Source: Cannabis sativa (Eukaryota > Streptophyta > Magnoliopsida > Rosales > Cannabaceae). From it: a stretch of DNA of 64,000 nucleotides. The translations under genes and the position numbers were made by a program. The notes under the pieces were generated by a model, which saw only the letters and a list, made by a program, of their open reading frames with translations, searched no databases and was not told where the DNA came from. Below are positions 1-12,047 of the stretch, piece after piece; the stretch's first letter is position 1; every line of letters starts with the position of its first letter. The stretch is from contig NC_083608.1 in assembly GCF_029168945.1 (NCBI RefSeq), positions 20,230,136 through 20,294,135 on the forward strand, in the 5' to 3' direction.

Positions 1-3000
1 TGGGTTGAAGGTGGCTTTCTTGCTGCTCTTGTTGAGATGGGGGATGGAATGGTTTTGAAATTGGAAGATGAAAAGCTGATTCACAACAGTCCTATTCAAA
101 ACATTGCGCCAGTACTGGATATGTCAATTGTAGATTACCATGATGAGAAACATGATCAAATTTTTGCCTGTTGTGGAGTGGTGCCAGAGGGTTCGCTAAG
201 GATTATTCAAAGTGGTATTAGTGTAGAAAAGCTACTTAGGACAGCTCCTATCTATCAAGGCATAACTGGTACCTGGACAGTTCGAATGAAAGTTACTGAT
301 TTGTACCATTCTTTTCTTGTTCTGTCATTTGTTGAAGAGACCAGGGTATTATCAGTTGGTTTAAGCTTTACTGATGTGACTGATTCAGTTGGTTTCCAAC
401 CAGATGTTTGTACTTTGGCATGCGGCCTTTTGAACGATGGATTGCTCATCCAGATTCATCAGCATGCAGTAAGAATTTGTTTGCCCACCAAAGTTGCCCA
501 CTGTGATGGAGTCTCTTTGCCTTCTCCAGTTTGTAAGTCTTGGTTCCCTGAAAATATGAATATCAATTTGGGGGCTGTTGGAGAAAATTTAATAGTTGTC
601 TCTACTTCCAACCCTTGTCTTCTATTCATTCTTGGGGTCAGAATGATATCAGAATACAACTATGAAATATATGAGATGCAACATCTGAAACTGAAATATG
701 AGTTATCATGCATTTCCATTCCTCAAAAAAGTTTTGAGCGCAAAAGCACAAATCATCCCATGGACGTGGGAGATGAGAGTTGTGTGGCTTCTCTTTCAAC
801 TGAAGTTGACATCAGTAAATCTTTTGTTGTTGGCACACATAAGCCTTCAGTGGAAGTTTTGCTTTTTGATCCTGATGACGGCCTAAGACATCTTGCAATT
901 GGAACGATTGCACTTACAAATATAACGGGAACTACTGTCAGTGGTTGTGTTCCTCAAGATGTAAGGCTTGTATTTGTTGATCGGTTTTATGTCCTTTGTG
1001 GACTTAGAAACGGGATGCTGCTTCGATTTGAGTGGCCCATTGCCTCTTCAGTTCCAACATCTGTATTACCCGACTCTTTTGTTTCAGTGGATATAGATTC
1101 TGATTTTTCTAGCATGTCAGCACCAAATAGTTTTGGTTTACAAAGCAATTATATTGAATTATCTGAGAAGACAGTGAGCGGGGTTCCGATTGATCTTCAG
1201 TTGATTGCCATTCGCCGCATTGGCATTACCCCTGTTTTCCTAATTCCCTTGAGTGGCTCGCTTAATGCTGATATAATTGCTCTGAGTGACAGACCTTGGT
1301 TGTTGCACACTGCAAGGCATAGTCTCTCTTATACATCTATTTCATTTCAATCTTCAACACATGTAACTCCTGTATGCTCTGTTGATTGCCCTAAGGGTCT
1401 TTTGTTTGTAGCAGAGAACAGTCTACATTTGGTAAGAAATCTAATCCATTTTATTATGTGATGATGTGGATATTTTGCTTTCTTTATCATTGATAGCTGG
1501 TACTTTCTCTGTTTGTTGAAAAGTTTGTTTCCATTGAACAGATGTTTTATAGATTGAGCATCGAATATCATGCTATCTTCAACTGCTACAAAAATTAATT
1601 ATTCATTTAGTTTCTAAAGAGAGCAATTTAGTTGGTTTCATGGTTTATTTTCTGCTCTGGTATATGCTCTTGGATGGTCTTTTGTTCTTCCTCTTTTGGT
1701 TTCTCAGTTTTATTTCTTTCCCTTTTGTGGTGGTTACTCTGTAGGTTCCTTAAGTTTCTGGTGAATGTAGAGGTCAATTGGAAATTTTTGCAAATATGTA
1801 AACTAAATTGTTATGGTGTTAACAAATATCTAAGTTAACTACTTAATGATGTAAGTACTGTAGTTACCGATATTATTGTACAATTAAAATTGCGGCATTT
1901 CTTACTCTTGCTATCATGTATCCAGATTTACTGTGTTCGAGTTATGGACTCATTTCAAGAACCAAGTTCTGTACTTTTTCCTGGATACCTATAGTGGCTG
2001 TTTAGTTGAAGGAGTATATTATAGGAACTAGAAGTTGATGATTTAGCAACCCTTTTTCCTGTTTTAAGACTTACTTGTTACTTAAGCTGATAAATGTCTG
2101 CATCTTGTGATTCTTTAGGTGGAGATGATTCATAGTAAGAGGCTTAATGTGCAGAAATTCAATCTTGGAGGCACTCCTCGGAAGGTCCTATATCATAGTG
2201 AAAGCAGGTTATTGCTTGTGATGAGGACTGATTTAACATATGATTCATGTTCATCTGATATATGTTGTGTGGATCCTATTAGTGGGGCAGTAATCTCATC
2301 TTTTAAATTTGAGCATGGAGAAACAGGGAAATCAATGCAGTTAGTAAGGGCAGGGAATGAGCAGGTCATTGTTGTCGGAACCAGTCTATCTTCTGGTCCA
2401 GCCATAATGCCCAGTGGCGAGGCTGAAAGGTGTACCATTTTCCCCCTACTTTTCCATTTACTTTCTCTGCTTGTTCCACGTTGCATCACGAAAATGCTTC
2501 ACACATTAAGACTTGTTATTTTTCTTAATGAAGTTAACTTTTCAGGAATTAATTTGGGACTATACAGGCATTCTTTTATAACTTACATGTTTGTTTGGAT
2601 TTTATATCCCCCCTTTTGTGTATAGTTCCAAGGAAATGTCATCCTAACTTGACTTTTCTGAACAGTACGAAGGGCCGTCTTATTGTTCTGTGTCTTGAAC
2701 ATGCGCAGAACTCAGATAGTGGTTCAATGACTTTCTGTTCAAAGGCAGGGTCATCTTCTCAAAGAGCTTCACCATTTCGTGAAGTTGTTGCATATGCTAC
2801 AGAACAGCTATCTAGCAGTAGCCTGTGCAGTAGCCCAGATGATAATAGCTCCGATGGAATTAAACTTGAGGAAACTGAAGCATGGCAGTTACGGTTGTCA
2901 TATTCACTTGCATGGCCTGGAATGGCACTTGCTATCTGCCCTTATCTTGAGCGTTATTTTTTGGCATCTGCCGGTAATATTGTAAGTCACTAAACTCTTT

Positions 3001-5731
3001 CGTTCTTTTAACTTTTCTGTTTTTTAAACGTGCAATTTAGCATATATGATGGCAAGTGCAAACGTTCTCACATCAGATACTAGGATGAGTGTGGTTTTCT
3101 GTGCAATTTATTGGTGATAAAAATATATTAACTGCTCTATTATTTCAGTTTTATGTATGTGGGTTTTCAAATGACAATACCCGAGTGAAAAAATATGCGA
3201 TGGGGAGGACAAGGTTTATGATTACGTCTCTAACGGCACACTTCACAAGAATTGCTGTTGGTGATTGTCGTGATGGAGTCCTCTTTTTTTCTTATCAAGA
3301 AGTAAGTGGAAAATTTATTTTGCCAATAAATTTTTTTTATTGGATGGATTATCTCCTTGCCTTCTTTCTTAGTTTCTTCAGTCCTCCACACTTCTATTCT
3401 TAGAAGGTGCTCTCTTGTTTCCTACCTGAATATAACAGGATTTAGCCTGCTTGTTATGCAATACTTGTGTTGAGAGTGCTGCTTCTCTTTCTTGTATGGC
3501 AGGATACTAAAAAACTGGAGCAACTTTACTGTGATCCATCCCAAAGACTAGTTGCTGATTGTATTCTCAAGGATGTTGATACTGCTGTTGTGTCAGATCG
3601 TAAGGGCAGCATTGCTGTTCTATCATGCACAGATCACTTAGAAGGTATTAGAGCCTTGTAAGCAATTGCTTCATTTTATGGAAATTATGGAACTTAAAAT
3701 TACTATAATGTTTGAAAATGAGGCAGTAACGTCGACGACACTTAGAAGTTTGACCTTAGTTATCAAATTTAGGCATCAGCTCATAAAAGTTGGTAATTAT
3801 TAGGCATCAGCTCATAAAAGTTGGTAATTATTAGGCATCAGCTCTACTCGGTTGAAAGGGAAATTAAATTAATACACAACCTTATAATCTTTGGTGAAGT
3901 ACAGTTGGCGACTACATAAACATATGTGCAGGTTTGGAAAACTTAGACATGGTTGGTACAGAGGCTAGCATATCTTAATTTTTATGAATTATCAAATACT
4001 AATGCTATGTTTGGAAGTTGGATTTTGGTGAGAAAAGAAAAAGATGAGGAAAATGTAGGGAAAAAATGTGGAGAATTAAAAAAAATCAATTTTTCATGGT
4101 TGGTATGGAAATTTTGTTGAATCAAGTTTTTTTCCATACACTTTTTCATTCCACACTGAACATGAGAATTTATTCTTTTTTATATTTATTATTATTTTTT
4201 TATTTCACTTTTTTTTTTCCTACATTTTCCTCACATTTTTCATTTCCCACCAAAATCCAACTTCCAAACAGAGGATAAAGAAATTTCAATTACTATATGG
4301 TGTAACTCTTGGAAGATTTTGCCTTCATCATTAAGATGTGGGGCAATGTGGAGGATCTCTTTGAAACCATGAGTGGGAACTTTCAACTTAATTTTTCTGC
4401 CCCATTTGTCATTTTGTTGTTGCTCATGTTTTCCAGTTTGAATGAATATATCTTAATTTTTCAATGGGGTGCCAGATAATGCTAGTCCAGAGTGCAACTT
4501 AACAGTAAGCTGCGCCTATTATATGGGTGAGATAGCTATGAGCATCAAGAAGGTACTTGCTTTTGCACTTCCACATTATTTTCTTTGTGAAATCATCAAA
4601 TTACTTTGCAGTGGAATTCAAGTATCTAAATCCAATTTAATGCATGTAACTTTTAGATCTGGTATCATATAATCATTGAAATTTCAATTAGTTACAACTT
4701 TGGAAATAATTTTGCTACTCCTGAACATTTATTTTCTCACGTTCGATTTTAGGGATCATTTTCGTACAGACTTCCAGCAGATGATGTATTGAATGGTGGT
4801 GACTTGAAGATTGACTCTACACATAATACTATTATTGCCAGCACTCTGTTAGGAAGTATAATAACTTTCATTCCTCTGTCAAGGTAAGGGACAATCATTT
4901 CAGCTTTCTTGAGGAATAAATAAATGCCTATAGAATGCAAGAAGTATAGTTGATTAATATTGTGGATGTTCGGAAATATGTTGAACATCTTAAATATCTA
5001 ACAATTCCTACCTTGATCAGGACTTTGATTACTCATTATCTAATTAATTTTGAGTTGATCTAACTGATATAAACTTCATTTTCCTGCAGAGAAGAATACG
5101 AACTCTTGGAAGCTGTCCAAGCTAGATTAGTGATTCATCCATTAACTGCTCCTATTCTTGGAAATGATCATAATGAGTTTCGAAGACGAGAAAACCCAGT
5201 AAGATTAGTGGCTACCATTAGTACATTATATGGTTTGACATGCTTTCATGGGGTTTGTCGAAAATGTTATGCATGTAAATAGGGTTATTACTTTTTTTTA
5301 TTTATTTTTTATTCTTTTCCTTATGTTATGAACTTATGATCATTACTTTCACCTTGATAAATGCATGGGTTTGTGTGTACATGGATTCTACCCTATGCTC
5401 CCACTGAATTATTGTTTCTTGGGTGTAGAAACTTCACAAAAGCAGTTGTGTGTCATAACTAACTGTTGTATATGTTGCACATTGGATTCAAACTAAATTA
5501 TCTTTTGCCTAATGATCGTCGTATCAATTGCAGACTGGAGTACCAAATATACTTGACGGTGATATGCTTACTCAGTTCTTGGAACTTACAAGTATGCAAC
5601 AAGAGGCTGTATTATTGTTTCCTCTTGGCTCAAGAGATGCTGTAAGCTCAAGCATGAAATCATCGTCATCACCTTTACCTATCAATCAGGTTGTACAACT
5701 TCTGGAGCGAGTTCATTATGCTCTAAACTAA
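1..5731 (+). CDS. CPSF-A/SF3b3-like beta-propeller protein, C-terminal 955 codons (5' end outside window)
   Basis: Nine exons join in frame: <1-1431, 2119-2429, 2666-2981, 3149-3301, 3503-3644, 4476-4552, 4753-4883, 5090-5198, 5534-5731 (stop TAA). All introns are GT-AG. The frame is open from base 1, so the first ATG at 37 is internal and the true start lies to the left. The product resembles the CPSF A-subunit/SF3b3/DDB1 superfamily (three beta-propellers), and from memory it is closest to the Arabidopsis At3g11960 type rather than to CPSF160, DDB1 or SAP130 proper. The end, with QFLELTSMQQEAVLLFPLGS and a helical tail (NQVVQLLERVHYALN), corresponds to the helical C-terminal CPSF_A region. 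Relatives are scaffolds for RNA processing or ubiquitin ligases; a specific role cannot be read here. A candidate poly(A) signal AATAAA lies at 6150-6155. Family membership is fairly sure, exact orthology less so. Confidence 0.88.
3771..3843. repeat. 31-bp tandem repeat in intron 5 of the CPSF-A-like gene
   Basis: Two identical 31-bp units (3771-3801 and 3802-3832) are followed by a third, truncated copy to 3843. Each unit begins AGGCATCAGCTCATAAAAG. The array lies in the 831-bp intron that also carries a MITE. Confidence 0.9.
4008..4270. mobile_element. MITE with about 50-bp terminal inverted repeats, intronic
   Basis: The left arm starts TGTTTGGAAGTTGGATTTTG and the right arm (ending 4270) is its reverse complement. 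Similarity continues about 50 bp inward through GAGGAAAATGTAGG on both arms. The 263-bp size, AT-rich centre and absence of coding potential fit a non-autonomous DNA transposon. The outer ends and target duplication are not clear, so the superfamily (hAT or Harbinger-like) is undecided. It sits in intron 5 of the upstream gene. Confidence 0.75.
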
Positions 5732-6505
5732 GTACATGTCTCCAACTTGTTCTGGAGCTATCGAAAATGGCTTCGACCCACCAACCTTGATGGTCGTCAG
5801 ATCACTTGTCATCCAATTTTCCCAGCACTGATTCACTGACTATCAAAGAAAAATTCCTTATATATAATCACTTCACTTGGATGAAGGGAGTGGAGGTACT
5901 GATGGTGGAGATAGAAATGTTCAGAGAACGTACTTGGTTGGTTCTTATTTAAAGTGGAGCAACAATTGAGTAAGGTGGGGAAGAAAGTGTGAGGGGTTAA
6001 GGTTTTTTACCATTTGTTCCATGTAATTAATTGCTGCGTTGGATTTGTGTTGTTCCTATTTATTGTTGACATGCCGTGTGGGAAGAAAGTTAAAAATCAT
6101 CATTCCGTAGAGTAATTGATTCAACTTTTGTTCTTTTTTTTAAGCCACAAATAAAGGGTTTATGTATGTATCACTTGCCTTGTAGCTAATGCCATCTGTT
6201 GCAAGCGACGAATTTACAGAAATGGTAAAAAAAAAACTGAAAAGTTAGATTTTATAAATCTGGACAAAAAATAATGATAATAATAATAATATTAATAATG
6301 CATAGGTAGTTAGCCAAAAAATAAGGGTTTTCTTTTTATTTATTTTTTTTTTGTAAGGAACCAAAAATAAAGGTTAAAATATAGAATATGCATAAATTAT
6401 AATATAAAGATACCATAAACGAACTTATCTAATTATTACATTTTCTGTTCTTTCATTATTTTTTTTTTTTTAATTTTCCTTTTTACATTCCTTCAAACTA
6501 TACAA
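5732..6505. other. 3' UTR of CPSF-A-like gene, then AT-rich spacer
   Basis: No open frame of note. The AATAAA at 6150-6155 is the best poly(A) signal for the upstream gene. Beyond it lie poly(T) and AAT-rich stretches up to the target duplication of the MULE-type element. Confidence 0.6.
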
Positions 6506-6514
6506 TAAACAAGA

Positions 6515-7416
6515 GGGAAATTTGAATTTTTATGCTTACATTAGGGAATAATTTTTTCCCTAAACTTAAAATAGGGAATATTGGTAAAATGGGATAACAT
6601 TTTCTTAATTCTCACAATACCCCCCCATTTGAAACTTGATGCCCTCTCTCTCTTTCGCCTCTCTTTCTCTCTTTCTCTCTTTCTCTCTCGCTCGGTGCCG
6701 CACCCACACATGCAGACCACCCACCCACGGCAGACCGGACTACGCACGACCACCGTCCGAACCACGCACGATTCAGCCCCTTCTCTCGGACCCAGCCCCT
6801 CTCTCTCTTCCTCTCTCTCAAACTGAAAAAAAAATAATACCAAAGGTCCGATGGTCGGACCACATGGTCCGATGGGGTCTGACCAATCGGACCCATCGGA
6901 CCTCGGACCACGTGGTCCGACCATCGACCTCCGGTTTTTTTTTTTTTTTTTTTTTTTTTTTTCCGGTTTGAGGAAAACAAAGAGACACATTGGTCCGATG
7001 GTCGGACCACATGGTCCGATGGGTCCGATTGGTCGGACCCCATCGGACCATGTGGTCCGACCATCAGACCTCTGGTATTTTTTTTTTTCAGTTTGAGAGA
7101 GAGGAAGAGAGAGAGGGGCTGGGTCCGAGAGAAGGGGCTGGGTCGTGCGTGGTTCGGACGGTGGTCGTGCGTAGTCCGGTCGGCCGTGGGTGGTCTGCCG
7201 TGGGTGGGTGGTCTGCATGTGTGGGTGCGACACCGAGCGAGAGAGAAAGAGAGAAAGAGAGAAAGAGAGGCGAAAGAGAGAGAGGGCATCAGGTTTCAAA
7301 TGGGGGGGGGGTATTGTGGGAATTAAGAAAATGTTATCCCATTTTACCAATATTCCCTATTTTAAGTTTAGGGAAAAAATTATTCCCTAATGTAAGCATA
7401 GAAATTCAAATTTCCC
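6515..7416. mobile_element. Non-autonomous Mutator-like element (long-TIR palindrome) with 9-bp TSD
   Basis: The ends are GGGAAATTTGAATTTTTATG (left) and its near-perfect reverse complement (right). The arms stay complementary for about 320 bp each, through a CT/GA-rich block and a segment rich in CACGCACGAC/GTCGTGCGTG. The centre holds further inverted copies of a GGTCCGATGGTCGGACCAC motif around a run of 28 T (6935-6962). The flanking 9 bp TAAACAAGA occurs at 6506-6514 and again at 7417-7425. A 9-bp target duplication with long TIRs is the signature of Mutator-like elements. No transposase is encoded, and the ORFs seen in all frames are by-products of the palindrome. The whole 902 bp could fold into one long hairpin. 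Confidence 0.88.
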
Positions 7417-7425
7417 TAAACAAGA

Positions 7426-8237
7426 TCACAAAGAAGAATTACTGCCAGACTTAAATGATGGAAAGTTAGCAGAGCTGTCATTGATATTGGAGAAGTTGTT
7501 TAAACATCACCAGAGTTTTTAATTATTATTGACTTCAGAAAAGTCAGCAGATAGTGTCTTTACATTGCTGGTGTTGTTATCGACTTCAGAAGTCATCGAA
7601 ATGTCGTTAGAGTTGTCATTGTTATAGGGAAAGAGAAAAATCGTTTTGAGCTTTGATTATCGATCCAGATAAACATATAGGACAGTTTGCTCTGAAATTG
7701 AGGGGCAATTTTTGTGCCCAAAATATTTTGGCTCACAAAAATTTCCTTATAAAGAAAGGTTTACAAAAGTCCAAAATTAAAATATTCTGATCCATTTAAA
7801 AATGGCTAAAAGTATCTGTTATGGACTCGAGAATGAGCTCGTAGTAAGGTGAATTGAGCTTTCCTGATGTCATCAATCTGCACGAACGAGAGTAAAACTC
7901 TGATGACATCATCAATCTGCATGAGTACTCTTTTTTCTTTAAATGAATTTGAGCAGAAAATTCACTTATCACACACTAAGTGGGAACTGCCTAACCACCA
8001 AATCAGTTAACGATTATAGTTAATTTTCTCCAATACTCCATACTATAAATAAGGAAAGATGATTAACAAAAATGGTTGATTCCCAAAAAATATTTATGAA
8101 ATAGACCAAAGTATGTGACGGTACACTATTTTGACAACTTGAATTTGAGTATTATTCTTCTTCATAATATAAATTATTAAGAATGAAACTATCAGTGAAA
8201 GTTGAAAATTATTTTCTTCCTTAGATTAGGATAAGAT
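7426..8237. other. AT-rich spacer, no gene recognised
   Basis: No convincing ORF. A short imperfect duplication of TCATCAATCTGCA occurs at about 7870 and 7908. A GGGGCAATTTTTGTG stretch near 7700 recalls retrotransposon ends, but nothing can be bounded. Confidence 0.4.
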
Positions 8238-8471
8238 TGTTATAAAATAATATAGAATAGAGAAAGAAATAGTAAAAGAAATAAGATAACCAGAAGAAGA
8301 AAATGAGAGAGTGAAACTTTTTAAGTACATTATTTCAATATGGTAATCTTTTATTTATACATGTGAGCCATAAATTAGAAAACTAAGGAGATGAATAGTA
8401 ATTACAATTAATGATAATTAATAAAAAAGATTGGATGATTTAGACATCCATATAAATAATATTTTATAACA
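8238..8471 (-). repeat. LTR of a decayed copia-like element (3' LTR in reverse orientation)
   Basis: This 234-bp block is bounded by TGTTATAAAATA and TATTTTATAACA, a perfect 12-bp inverted terminus of TG...CA type. The next bases (CTTCCCTTTAGATGTC) read on the reverse strand as a purine-rich tract ending at the LTR edge, as expected for a polypurine tract beside a 3' LTR. The 5 bp on the two sides differ (AAGAT versus CTTCC), so it is one LTR of a longer element and not a solo LTR. The partner LTR was not found. Confidence 0.55.
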
Positions 8472-8849
8472 CTTCCCTTTAGATGTCTATAATAACTTTG
8501 TGAATAAGTATGCATGATTGACACCTGATTGAATATGTTAGACACCAATATAATTATTTTCTTGAAGATCATGTAGTAAGAAGAACTTGGTAAAAATGTC
8601 TTCTTCAAAGAGGATTGCTAATGTTGATGTTGCCTTATAGAGTGCAATCCATATATTTTCTGAATATGTTATGTCAATTATGTCACTTCCACACATTTTC
8701 TATTTGTTTCATAAAGTACAAGTATGCTAGCATGATTTAAAATTGCCTCGTTAAAAATCTTATTAGGAAAATCTAGTAGGATAAAATATGAGCTAAAAAC
8801 AAAGAGTGCCATATATATATATATATTACATATTCATAATTATTTGCAA
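8472..8849 (-). mobile_element. Internal remnant of the decayed copia-like element
   Basis: Non-coding sequence between the LTR at 8238-8471 and the solo LTR at 8855. It contains CCTCGTTAAAAATCTTATTAG near 8747, which recurs in diverged form (TCTCGTTAAAAATTTTGTCAG) directly after the solo LTR at about 10763. The frame is too decayed to translate. Confidence 0.4.
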
Positions 8850-8854
8850 GTTGT

Positions 8855-10757
8855 TGTTGGGTTTTATGCCCTAAATAAAACTCTTTACAATCTGATTAGT
8901 TATCAATATAAGAAATTTGAAGTGATTGATGTTTACATGAATTTTACATGCTAATGGTTTAAATATGTTTATTACATTTACACACAAAATCAGTTAAATC
9001 CAGATCATATGTTTATTCACAATTACAGTATCGTCAACACAGTGGAATGTGATTGTGATCATATGAATCAAAAGACTTAGTCCCTGTTTCATCAGTGTTA
9101 TTGGATTTACACTAATGTGATAATCAGCGATGATGTGTACTTACACTTGGAGTAAGTGTTATGTTCTTTCCAGGACATTAGTAAAGTATATTAGTTTCGA
9201 ATGTATGGAGTATACATTGGACTGGACCGATATTGCAACTAAGTTAAGGTATTACAAACTTACCGTTATACATATCTTTCCAAGTCAATATCAGTAGTTG
9301 ATCTTAAGATTAAAAGAATCTAAATCCTGATATGCTTACGCTCAACTCAGGAGTGCTATTCATGTTCTTAGATTTATTAGTTAAGCTTACTTTTGGGTCA
9401 GGGTGATACGTATATTTTGGGAACATGATAGTATGATTGAGTGGGAGTGCTGAACATAAATATGGAATCTATAGCTTCTACTGGTGTATAGAAGTCAAGT
9501 GATGATTCCCTTCGAGCTTAGCAAATAGAAGTAAATGGATGAGCTCTTGTTTATCTGACTAATTATTAGATCACTAAACACCATTTATAGGTAGCTAAGT
9601 GTTTTAAGGGGCAAAATACATTGAGGGGTGAGAACGGTAAAGAAATCCCTTCTCGATGTAGATCATCTATATAGAGGATCTTTAAATCACAATAAGATTA
9701 TAACAATGGTTAAATGAGATAGCGTATTGATATCGTGGAACATACAATATGCTCTATATAAGTCTGAGAGTGCAATTCTAAGTTCTAAGAGTGGATTCAA
9801 CGAAGAATTAATAAGTAGGAATTTACTTGGTAAATTTGGTTCACTTATTGGAAGCTCAGCATATAGATCCATGGTCCCCATTCTAGTTGAGAACATTCTG
9901 CTTGTAAGACTCATTAATTGATTCGTGATTGATCAATTATAATTCTAAAGTTAGACTATGTCTAATTTTATGAATTTTCACTAAGCAGGGGTGAAATTGT
10001 AAAGAAAAGAGTTTCTAGGTTTATTTATTTATTAATAGACTTTATATGTCTAATTAATAATTAAATTAAATGACAATATTATTTAATAATCTATTTTAGT
10101 TATTAAATAATTAGTTTTGGCATTTAAAAGGTTAGAATTAGAAAATTGGCGTTTTTGAGAAAATAGAGATAAAATTTGATAAAACTGCAAAATCAAGTGG
10201 GGCCCAATACAACACCATGGCCGGCCACTTATCGAGGGTTTTTCAAATTAATTTTTTCATTATTTTAATGCCAAATAATTCTTAACCTAAACCTAGTAGT
10301 TGCCTATAAATAGAAAGTGATGGCTCAGTCAAAAACACATCTTTGAATATCATCTTCTGACAGAAATTTCTCTCTTCAGAAAAACTGAGCCTTCCCCACT
10401 TTCTATACCTGGCCGAAATCCCTCTTCTCTTTTCTTCTTCATCAATTTCGAACCCAAGTGAAAGAGTAAGTGCCCACACACAGCAAGCAGTAACTCAATC
10501 ATAGATTGGAAGACTGTGAATGATCAAACTTGAAGAAGAAGGACATTCGGGCTCAGATCTTGATTATACTCTGCTACAGAAAGGATACAAGGGTTAGAGA
10601 TCTGAGTGGAAGGAGACATTAATTCCGCTGCATCAATGTAAGGTTTTCTTAATTTTATATGTGTTTAATTTATCGTTTTAGAAAGTTCATATTTAGGGTG
10701 TTTAAACAACATACTTGTGAGTATATCTAAGATTCTGGTAAAATAAATATTCCAACA
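8855..10757. mobile_element. Solo LTR, 1,903 bp, with 5-bp TSD
   Basis: It starts TGTTGGGTTTTATGCCC and ends TATTCCAACA, giving a 6-bp terminal inverted repeat (TGTTGG/CCAACA). The 5-bp GTTGT is present immediately before (8850-8854) and after (10758-10762). No internal coding region lies between the ends, so this is a single LTR left by recombination. Orientation and superfamily are not certain. No ORF inside is credible. Confidence 0.85.
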
Positions 10758-10762
10758 GTTGT

Positions 10763-12047
10763 CTCGTTAAAAATTTTGTCAGGAAAACTCAATAGGACAA
10801 AACCTGCTAAGAGAAAAAGAGTGTAACATGAATATGTCTCTCCATTATGCACATATGATCCATAATTATTTTGGTGACAATATACCTCATAAGATTATTA
10901 TTACCACTTTTAAAATATCACCGTATATTATTTATGACCATATATTTATTATAACTCTTCTAGAGTATGTGTGGACTTCTAAATTATGGATGATGGATTC
11001 CTGAAACATCAATATTTATCCAACTTATTGAATTATTTATGCGTGTGTATATACAATATTGTTCATACCAAATTTTGAAATTTTAAGTAATATGAACATA
11101 ACACATTAATGATAATATAAATTTTTATTTGCGATAATAATGGTACTCTAAAACCATATATATATATATTCTATTATTGTTGCATGATCATAATTTTCAT
11201 ATCAGATGATCATATATCTATAATTCTTGATGTATATGAAACGCTTTTAAACTTCTTTTCTAATACTTATGAACAAACACACATTTAAAATTCATCAATA
11301 TACAAAATAAAAAAAAATTCTTCAACATTTATAATATAATTAAAAAATCTTCAAGAGTATCACAACGTATAATTTATGAATTCATATTGCATAGACAATC
11401 ATATGTATTTTTTAAATAATAATTTACTTACATGTCTTTGTTTCATACATAGATCTTTGTCATATAGTGCACACGACTTTTAATTTATATCACTTAAGAC
11501 ATGTATTAAATTTTTCTAAAAATTTTAAATAAAGCATATTTTAAATTCTCAATATAATAGGAGCTCCAAATAAATAACTTTTGTTGAAACATTTATGTGA
11601 CACTTATAAATCCTCATAAAATATATTTCAAGCTATAATCAAATCATGATTATATTTTCTCAATGTCTAAACATTATTTCAATCAATATCATGTCTATGC
11701 AAATTTTGTGCAACAATTCATTTTGTGTACAAATATATATATATACAAATTTCTCATTAGAAATATTTATTTGCACACCCTAAATATCTTACTCCACTTT
11801 GAGCGAAATTATCTCTTATTTTAATTCAAAGTTAAACTAAGTAAGTTAAAAATGTGGTTAGAACTATCTATAATATTTTTAGTATTTTTAATTTAAATTA
11901 ATTTTTTTTTATATAAAATGTTTACATAATTTTTATTTTTAAATATGGTTTTTTTTCAGTTTTAACCAAAAAAAATAATAATATTACAAAAATACTTTTA
12001 GCTGGCCAAATAAATAAATATACAGCCCATATACAAAAATTATAATA
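10763..12047. other. Decayed repeat sequence, AT-rich
   Basis: The first 70 bp resemble the sequence left of the solo LTR (see 8472-8849). The rest is AT-rich with short TA runs near 11156 and 11738. No gene or bounded element could be supported. Confidence 0.4.

Noticed and set aside
6541..7454. Many overlapping ORFs up to 269 codons on both strands
   Set aside because: They arise from the palindromic, low-complexity arms of the MULE-type element (poly-Ser/Arg/Leu and Lys-rich text) and have no homology pattern.
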